Under the pieces are notes generated by a model. That model was not told the origin of the DNA. It worked only from the letters and a program-made list of their open reading frames with translations, and searched no databases. A stretch of DNA of 64,000 nucleotides, taken from Veillonellaceae bacterium SB90 (GTDB lineage: Bacteria > Bacillota > Negativicutes > Selenomonadales > Selenomonadaceae). Positions 63,001 to 64,000 of the stretch are shown in pieces. The stretch lies in the NCBI GenBank assembly GCA_902364065.1, contig CABJCJ010000001.1, forward strand, positions 140,310 to 204,309, in the 5' to 3' direction. Every line of letters starts with the position of its first letter. Positions within the stretch are counted from its first letter, which is position 1. A program made the position numbers and the translations under genes.

Positions 63001-63476
63001 CCGTCAGCCAGGGCAAGCTTTTCGTTGACAAGCTCCATGTCCTCAATAAGGCAACCTTTAGCAACGGCATGATGACGACCGACGTATTCGGTACAGCGCC
63101 CGTTTATGATCCGGCGGTTTCCAGCGCCTATTGGAACGATATCAACAAGAATCGTCCGCAGGATCATCTGGATGAGTGGCTCAGCAAGGCGTCGTCGCCG
63201 CGCTGGACGTACCTGCGCTTCTACGGTCAGAGCCGCACGCAGTTCAGCAACGGCAACCTGCTCAATCTGCAGGACCACTATTACGTCTACAGAGAGCGCT
63301 ATACGCAGACGGATTGGCTGCGCATGAATACGGACCACGAGCCGTATAACTTCTACGAGACGTATTACCATCCGGCTCTGTCGTACCATGAGCGCTACAA
63401 CCTGCTCGATACGTCGGACCTCCTGTCCTGGCATCCAGATCAGGCAGAGTCGTCAGAAATCGATGTGGACGCTTAA
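45012..63476 (+). CDS. Giant TpsA exoprotein, LktA-like filamentous adhesin (6154 residues)
   Basis: One uninterrupted 18.5-kb frame. A basic, extended signal peptide (cleavage near residue 49, VFA-AD) is followed by the TPS/haemagglutination domain to about residue 260 with NQFKNFQLGANQIANMYF and GGNLFFLSPGGMAVGKSG, which TpsB recognises. The body is Ala/Gly/Thr/Val/Asn/Asp-rich, with repeating short strands (for example VSVNRINQDTTAALSGSTV) expected to form a long beta-helix as in Fusobacterium leukotoxin LktA and FHA. Helix-rich islands interrupt it near residues 825-970, 3420-3520 and 4340-4470. The 3' part has a 42-residue tandem repeat and a 185-residue repeat. I saw no cysteine on reading through, and no obvious C-terminal anchor. 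The ribosome site is AAAAGGAGGCC. Codon preference changes in blocks, suggesting mosaic origin. Confidence 0.93.
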   Translation: MSYSRHINRKNERLGAKNKREAEISQLTHKVLSTLLAAGLVMSPTAVFAADTSQITRANGDDYVADKNGVFNIYAQQYNGKNNAVNQFKNFQLGANQIANMYFHTEKDSREALNLLNFVDTRIDINGTLNAIRNKQIGGNLFFLSPGGMAVGKSGVINTGSLYVMAPSWSQDLLDKDQRSYEILKGNFATGNYGDTELEAIQNGSANIRINASGTISVLGKINATNEVKLYAGKVAVGKNLTDDTIGGTAAGDIVKEAAITTGVADFSQMVKLSDQQQKDMGLTTKLTAAQDGSGDVVLSARSDAANSLDQAFNDLVNTTGVLGGTDINIPKTITASVENYGTVTAAGDATLTAKATNGYFKEEEETYSSNASGFAQTVAKVDVQGNVTAKGAVDMKASADNTYVDSGNSLTDKLGDTLSYVVPVSANVMLLKNEASVTVGKDATVTGDAVKAEAEANLDGTAGTVAAGKKYLKKIPSEIPAAGVSYAQVDNNATVQIDGMVKATGQDTTDRDGNKQEALQVEANATSSVTNSANALVSAGLLGAGSSSIVTAVAVTNSDNNAQIKVNGTAEAQKGSVKMDADATQSLNTAAAAQAPDTAVGTAAVDVIVHDGDASIDVQGTVKADQDVTLTATNHTAENTHSANNNLGQGKFKAQLMKGVMKAADVQGIVAKVKENPLVKDAMSKASKNTGTPASSGSTSSKSLTDTLGNTLSAGAAITVADETTTARVKFGKNSVTEAKNGSLEVSANNTVYDTLLTASGVTSTFKNTDSDSDTVTIAVGTVFGGMKNSASVTVEDGTKDQKAQLKAGKDLSLKTSTRMDYNRVTEIKKGLDESLQAVKAAAEDMKNWEELGEFGDLKTIYDNLVTLEGKLENMSITFYENYLKHTPDGTNLTAEGTLNEVTNLAATGWDLYNQFLELQNAAMDLYADIQAQDPLFQAKQELRDKVTNLLASPMDVVSSSMEYLSPNNYANISAAASAKGGADTAVATAASVTVSDFNFDSQVKVGKNAQLTAGDTLKLQADEAIKDVTMTGKSKFWLNNAATGKSDGVGIGGSFDYQDFDNATLVQVDKGASLTAGDMALASNSDVFHTGVMLSAGKADGSAISGMMALTNSDSSNQVLVDKDALLKAVKDEANNRKGSIAITGYNNTNVNNAILSLSAGSGAAAAGIAVAVNNIDVTNRAAVENITTADDDDDKGQIEAASLQVNAETTGLMNAVSVAGGVTSSGTDPEKGKTEKGGMGSVGNLFGKVTNPVGTVTSAVGTVSNKVKDAITWVNTGGKSQGGTQTAVPTQSDTAPSFSLAGAGSLSLNLVDDTTQAVVDGATVKLNNDGAMSVGARDTAYVGAYSGGAAISLRKGKGSQDNTSVAFSGAVGMNSIDNTIEAAVRNSTLTGVKSLDIEALSGGTSVAAGTALALTKSGQAGNNFAGGASASVNLIDKDVKALAENNAVTGKSATEKANVDVTAYESDLQITGGVNADVAIGGGNAAGGSLTVANIKNNLEAGIHGGTYTNIEDTQVQGLLATKQISAAISAGVAVGGNGTDNAFTGAMLYNGLHNTVSADIADGANITADSIAVKAHDTTSGSAEAKPYEDKLGTYRVKESLLQDAGVDTDGSSYYKTSDAKNGLDTAGEKVDFDGNKGSLSVGAAFVVAGSKDNAAGAAVNVANLDNTFTAKIDGATLTAGTIASQAEADSLAVNVTAGVAAGSKDFGGMGSVTWQDQDNRIQSQVTDSALTTDDLKVHASSNAQAVNVAGSVAYGKTAGVGAALAYNGLDNHIGAYLAGGSVTAKTPSTGVSVDVEGKNTGKIYGLGAAVAASQTAAVNGTVVVNHGGSDTEAAVGEVRPEDGNNTVKATAIANAKAVKVKAESDDVRVAAAGNVSASGKVALGGAVAYNDVGGASASTEKASQKTRAVLNKTTLTHVTSGSTSVQAVDDSTLTTAAVGVGGAGKVAVQGAAATALVNKAVTAEVQDSTVDKDTDKGAYVTVQADSKSTINSLAVVGAGGSDFAGGAGVSVNRINQDTTAALSGSTVRDRHTTVQAAGDSAITSIGVGAAVAGKAALAGNIAVNQIGNNVKAAVTGSTLTSSGNIGVLASGKETLTNFAGTVSGAAGNAGLGMGVSYNAITGNTESTVEDSSLEARGKENGTVGDKQKGVVVTASGQHALNSVALTAGLAGSDNVAVGAAGTVTVNNIGGTTRAAVTGTDINAKLDNSTADDVAVKAQDVTTSESHVGVLSVGIGADGGAGVSAASDTLLLSRNTAAELSGTDTGKKTVNGRNVAVTADQKSEVITNADGVAGAGGVYGAGAVAATAAATKLDGSVTATMKNIISINKGLEISAKHDHKTTLISASAAVSAAMASGAVGAGVGVVNDEFTTEAELAGSTVTAKKDSSLSDSGSVNVAADSSTGVTTVVAGVAGSVGAAASTISVNNVNSQTSAVVDNSTVGAEQDFTVDAHNKVTTKFNAATLGAGGAAIATGVGVNTIGTSTLAKVNQSTVTARKAAVASREELDVDQNLVGATVGGLGINANVMVTSIGTKLADTYGSSDNKGASFDTASVLAKANTALDSQKTATTDDTTASSKVVKDTLHNTDTGVATTDASGVTASSGKSDAKGTQVAVTNSAITTADTLDLSADRKTNAQITAASASVSGSLGLSATVAVLDAKKDAGVSISGSTLQANNALSVTADQSGKTSIDAYQANIAGVAAVSAAYAQSSSSGETTVEAVDSTLTSDNKDITMKAADASRTASSVYGATAGLVTAGALVSEADNTSNTNLAIKGSTLETAQGTADLQADKVNVVSARTYGGSFGLAGANGVVAMASDEGVSKILIAQSDSKKKSAFSGQTASLQATTRPAVTAETGSLSVALLSSASASVATASAKGEAGVQVADGTTFDVDKAAITASAESQNGENNSEAKVKGFAAAGRGTAVVNTATANTDIDTDVTMGKVSFKKNKGTALNVTSANTTQTAADARGITVGGLFASGTNLAYTGSGMENDANTAAITLTGDQAQLKSLTVNASGTTHNLTTADGSGGGMISGDLAGAVDNKTYTGSKVTLKGSWDVNGDVTIQSAQTDHMDLNADATKAAIVGASATKADNTASGAADVILTGSQITSSGTLTAKADSKANLGQNKTYAVEGSGYGGVAVQGAKLNNTVNRTATVDAGHASLASSGSQTLAAESGGKINAAGYIKAAGAGAATWVDVDNTLTSQNTITTDGKTSLRTDTAAGDITLSASDDWAVTAKGVADTQGGAVGGASSDVKNTLQRTNKVDVQGKVYSLNDVNLYAGKDANGAMDNLDLTVESEAYNKTALSVAVPKFKDTLIQANQVVVGQGADVAGVRHVNAYADEADKYLREQSVKYTWYHSDAKENFTSTSVGKKSDSINDKTDNYVQIDGKVTAGAQNKQKIVIGGSGQIVVLDKDELAAVQAVKGQEKAVQRPTIEASDNIDTSQITYASIDYANALMARYYELSTLIGQYSDSKDLTALKGYQDEQTRIYNELNDLGLLSKATGADGKEYLVPVSGLTVDTIVLPDIVASGGNIVVEAGSLKGAGTLKAQGSPEVTVENHTNLYMKVGDVKAVNPGGEIHYNGQSLAKDAAAVIKSANQDKAAAVNLTVSTDAATSTGGTVTIKSDYGTSAIKAKIDEVDAEGKKTGKKIDAELVPKADIEINGNVEAENGVVTVEDKNYNILLQGEGSRTAEVNGKEIHLTAGKSISQGFTQGIVNIGGNPEELYKNKYFNSDVNDFNGTYGYETTRRIHDEDRTHDEMLNGSGSRIAGDNIYINASDINVNGLIQSGYGKYEVTIDDTVTPKVQNLNRSWALMGKQDLSDAVITTGSYYLVQQGGKVLQSDGTYKYQPDVYYNPSTQKLVIPDIDAHGGKIYLSGRISSTGNGKIVALDGAYDISVTNPTKTDLQVGKLISNKNDGLISIADSSTNRLTEYTRGSTVVKDLTKWDKTTGDWKVLSTSGASSQYNPQENLRYNWTSGQKVTTRKHYKHDHKAGLWGAVTTLNETELEKYEQEITPQDMGHNTFTNDNGVYIDTSSLTNKDKQYVFVYDNVVLNNSRTQPVVTERWKTGFLGWFHWERTEWDTNTGTAQQYVGSVKADHGINIGFLGNQNGNSAINVTSQAGVTLAGRIQSSQSGAGSTIAITLQEGAINQKGGLLKGDNIKLSAKTGLTNIAIESLGDTVKIDAANTGSGNMNITVDGAYGKAGHVDLVQAKNSKGDVSLTVLGNLTQNGTAAAVEGNRIDLVSRQGSIGTDTSALKVKTPDTAVDALNPLSSSVNVTAKGNIHLAEDSDMRVGIIQSTDGDVKLNAAGSLIDALPSGDIIDRGNTATLVQGWKDLGLIEGDGQYKQKQAEDVAEYKAGVQSEMEQYLKLKTAYENNEEAARNDANYQVLKDRYGDYTSADDYLAKSDTAQNHLADLQKAGAGWTENELLYAISDAIVNKQQGSTDTELKQASISGNNITLQAKNIGSDKAAEDVLVKDITTDARLDDLKKVVNANVSDVGYTENDKGEKVFRIYGKVPVGIEAKGELNVQSDGNIYVAGRTSGENKDTVLKLGNVTTNTGDIRILGKAGVTNSLTDGSANLKGKDLILEGGSADIGTADKKIAVDLTGSLSALTEGSMYISSVGGHNLQLTGLYAGKDMVLDSTKDILMSPAASAQAYLNAGSLLDLKAAGSIGAKDSGVRILGNGTTINAETKDGNIYLAGKSKAGETEGLLLLGTLKTVPSHTISVASETSLSLGKDDETSPLDSQVTADAVSLSSDSSINLAKGSLTTDNLALKAGGYISQTAGHAIAAPTVSLDAVSGIDLKSGAELAADKVFNDFQSVTVKNGSDATDVIIGSGGSKDLTVSFNNDSKAKNVTVHNYKNGEVNNLTVNGPVTVAEGISLINDEADLKTRGTLTVGSGRLHEYAVGALENEDALTGEDIILNSTKGMTNKSLIATNQVELTAADDILNQGIVQAGTYVSMKSDTGSITNKGDVEAKDGGVTMDAKTDLNNQGAVTASQSVNLKSDTGSITNKGNVEAKGGDVAMDAKTDLRNLGVVKASQDAGLKSGGSMANEQAVTAGRNLTMDAGTTLTNGGALTAENGAVSLTSQKELLNKANVQAGTSVTMTSAGSSITNAGAVTVDQGVTMTAGDSIANQAAVQATKAAISLTAQKDITQTGNVLAGTSVLMDSQNKGNILVTGDVVSGTDTRMKTKDGSITVGTAGQKNTVQAGTTAELTSETGDITVYGTVTTKNGAKLQAANKGSILIDGDLLATESGNAEALTKDGNITINGKTKAETGDVKALTEKGNVHITGQMDAGQNVTAQSDNGSVSIGGTVTGGTSVTTQATKGNISVNGSMEAKGGDLHLQASDSQKSSDKGNIDVKGTLKASQAVAVSTDDGSITIGTSDKNGTVDAGTTATLTTVNGPITVYGTVTAKNGAKLQATKSGAISLKGDLLTTDSGNAEALSQDGNIEIQGKVESKHGEAAVKTKHGSVNVNGQMHAAQNAVAESGDGNVTIDGTVVADTGNAMARTDHGDVNVKGLMKAGNDVMAQSDRGSVTIDGSLTSGHATLAQATGGDVSIQGDVTSGTSAEMLATNGSVDVTGNIGSGTSVTAKATEGNVTIGGSLVSKNGDTMLSATDSQVLDDKGNIKVTGNVDSSADIKMMTENGNIEVGGTTTAAQNIQAKADKTGAILFIGDAQAVAGNLQAETKAGNITFAGRAQSGDDLAAKTENGDIGFAGQVQSGNNLTAETATGDITFAGQTASGRDFMAVTRNKGNITFDGLVSAGQNLMADAVQAGTITLHKDVKAGRDATLKVNDGNMLFVGNDAQQLEDIHLTADEGNVLLQVTGTGDIKDTHRQQNGDRGFVNATNGNVMIKHEGTGDVDLYGIYAKKDAAIELKNGSLYLDNVDGDLVAMFVRNPEKNMDVEHITAGTQIAASGADIGIEDILQREDADDLLTITPNGVREDVPIQNLHIGNIRTNSGSGVRFEHLWLENGDVTVSQGKLFVDKLHVLNKATFSNGMMTTDVFGTAPVYDPAVSSAYWNDINKNRPQDHLDEWLSKASSPRWTYLRFYGQSRTQFSNGNLLNLQDHYYVYRERYTQTDWLRMNTDHEPYNFYETYYHPALSYHERYNLLDTSDLLSWHPDQAESSEIDVDA
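59939..60190 (+). repeat. 126-bp in-frame tandem repeat within tpsA (two good copies)
   Basis: Copies begin at 59939 and 60065, each starting GAAATCCGATACCGGCAGCA, and encode a 42-residue unit (SDTGSITNKGDVEAK and onward, then SDTGSITNKGNVEAK). More diverged units follow (LKSGGSMANEQAVTAG). The near-identity at DNA level marks a recent duplication or a site prone to length change. Confidence 0.8.
60660..61769 (+). repeat. 555-bp (185-residue) in-frame repeat within tpsA, two copies
   Basis: The stretch with ITVYGTVTTKNGAKLQA recurs as ITVYGTVTAKNGAKLQA 555 bases later (DNA anchors at 60750 and 61305). Flanking parts also align (DLLATESGNAEALTKDGNI with DLLTTDSGNAEALSQDGNI; GTTAELT with GTTATLT). 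The copies are more diverged than the 126-bp repeat. The outer limits are approximate. Confidence 0.7.
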
Positions 63477-63505
63477 GAGCTGTCGAGAAGAAAGGAAGGA
63501 ATACC

Positions 63506-63937
63506 ATGAATCCAAAAGCAGAATCATTCCGTAAATACCTTGATACGAAGGGCCTGCGTGCCTTTCAGAGCGAGGAAATCCCAGACGACGAGTTCCAGAC
63601 GGTGGTGTTCCGTTCGTTTGCCGATATCCACGGGGCGCGCCTGCCTGTAGCCGTGATCCTTGACACGAGCATCTACGGAATTATCCGTTTCCTCGTGGCG
63701 CCGAAGGCCGTACAGGAAGAGACGCAGGAAGAGCTCCTGGCTTTCATCAACGGTTACAACAAGAAGTACAAGTCTTTTAAGTATTACCTCGATGACGAGG
63801 GCAACCTCGTGCTCGATACCTGCCTGCTCTACAAGGACGATGCGGTGGATGGCGACATGATCTACACGATGTTCGACGTCATCCTGCACCATCTGAATGA
63901 GTCGTATCCGAAGCTCATGAAGATTATCTGGGATTGA
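63506..63937 (+). CDS. YbjN-like small protein downstream of tpsA
   Basis: A 143-residue soluble acidic protein with alternating helices and strands that fits the YbjN / type III secretion chaperone-like fold. It has an N-terminal helix (AESFRKYLDTKGLRAFQSEE), a five-strand sheet region (TVVFRSFADIHGARLPVAVI ... LVLDTCLLYKDDAVDGDMI) and a closing helix (YTMFDVILHHLNESYPKLMK). The YbjN assignment is by fold pattern and is tentative. It lies 29 bases after tpsA with no terminator between and has a GGAAGGAA ribosome site, so it is likely cotranscribed. A role as a chaperone or regulator for TpsA export is inference only. Confidence 0.6.
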   Translation: MNPKAESFRKYLDTKGLRAFQSEEIPDDEFQTVVFRSFADIHGARLPVAVILDTSIYGIIRFLVAPKAVQEETQEELLAFINGYNKKYKSFKYYLDDEGNLVLDTCLLYKDDAVDGDMIYTMFDVILHHLNESYPKLMKIIWD

Positions 63938-63956
63938 GGCAAGTGTCAGCAGGGCA

Positions 63957-63990
63957 ATAAAAAAGGGGCTGTGAAATAACAGATCCCCAA
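63957..63990 (-). terminator. Rho-independent terminator read on the minus strand
   Basis: On the minus strand GGGGATCTGT pairs with ACAGCCCC (one bulge) around TATTTC, followed by TTTTTT. Its orientation implies a convergent gene to the right of the window. It may also act on tpsA transcripts, but the + strand has only A-rich sequence after the hairpin. Confidence 0.65.
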
Positions 63991-64000
63991 AAACAAGAGG

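Noticed and set aside
63966..63990. Insertion-sequence end at the right edge
   Set aside because: The GGGGCTGT...ACAG-CCCC pattern first looked like an IS terminus, but with the T-run on the minus strand it is better explained as a terminator.

Overview
The window is GC-rich, densely coding chromosomal DNA, almost all on the + strand. It comes from a bacterium with Firmicutes-type genes (PASTA kinase, DUF116, LktA-like exoprotein) that must also have an outer membrane, because it encodes a two-partner secretion pore (TpsB). That combination, with a full anaerobic cobalamin cluster, points to the Negativicutes and probably the Selenomonadaceae (Mitsuokella/Selenomonas-like). The genus is an inference from gene content and style; no rRNA gene is present. 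I saw no tRNA, rRNA or CRISPR array.

Layout. 1-1.8 kb: end of greA, then lysS. 1.9-5.5 kb: three hydrolase genes (M20 amidohydrolase, TIM-barrel amidohydrolase, peptidase T). 5.5-10.2 kb: translation genes def-fmt-DUF116-rsmB-rlmN. 10.2-18.2 kb: a cell-envelope signalling operon (two FHA proteins, PP2C phosphatase, SEDS glycosyltransferase, class B PBP, PASTA Ser/Thr kinase, rsgA, rpe). Its promoter lies inside a large palindrome. 18.3-20.8 kb: queC, folE2 and a flippase-like membrane protein. 20.8-35.2 kb: a sixteen-gene corrinoid cluster covering much of the corrin ring, amidation, the aminopropanol arm (threonine kinase, threonine-phosphate decarboxylase) and nucleotide loop assembly; cbiL, a cobalt chelatase and cobT are not in the window. 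35.2-36.3 kb: rplM-rpsI with a strong promoter and a structured leader.

36.3-39.1 kb is a disturbed accessory patch. It holds a truncated Rpn-like gene, a minus-strand TnpB-only IS200/IS605 element inserted directly against the start of a nitroreductase gene, a 66-bp terminator-plus-promoter repeat at each side, and a stray 15-bp copy of the rpsI 3' end. 39.1-41.3 kb: a PAS-GGDEF diguanylate cyclase and a rhodanese-TtcA fusion.

41.5-63.9 kb is the most distinctive region. Two tandem paralogous regulators (NTF2/SnoaL-like N-terminus plus LuxR-type HTH) precede tpsB, an 18.5-kb uninterrupted tpsA encoding a 6154-residue LktA-like filamentous adhesin, and a small YbjN-like protein just downstream. 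The tpsA gene changes codon preference in blocks, has helical islands in an otherwise beta-helical sequence, and has long in-frame repeats near its 3' end. The proposal that the regulators, pore, exoprotein and YbjN-like protein act as one system is inference from gene order. A minus-strand terminator at the right edge suggests a convergent gene beyond the window.
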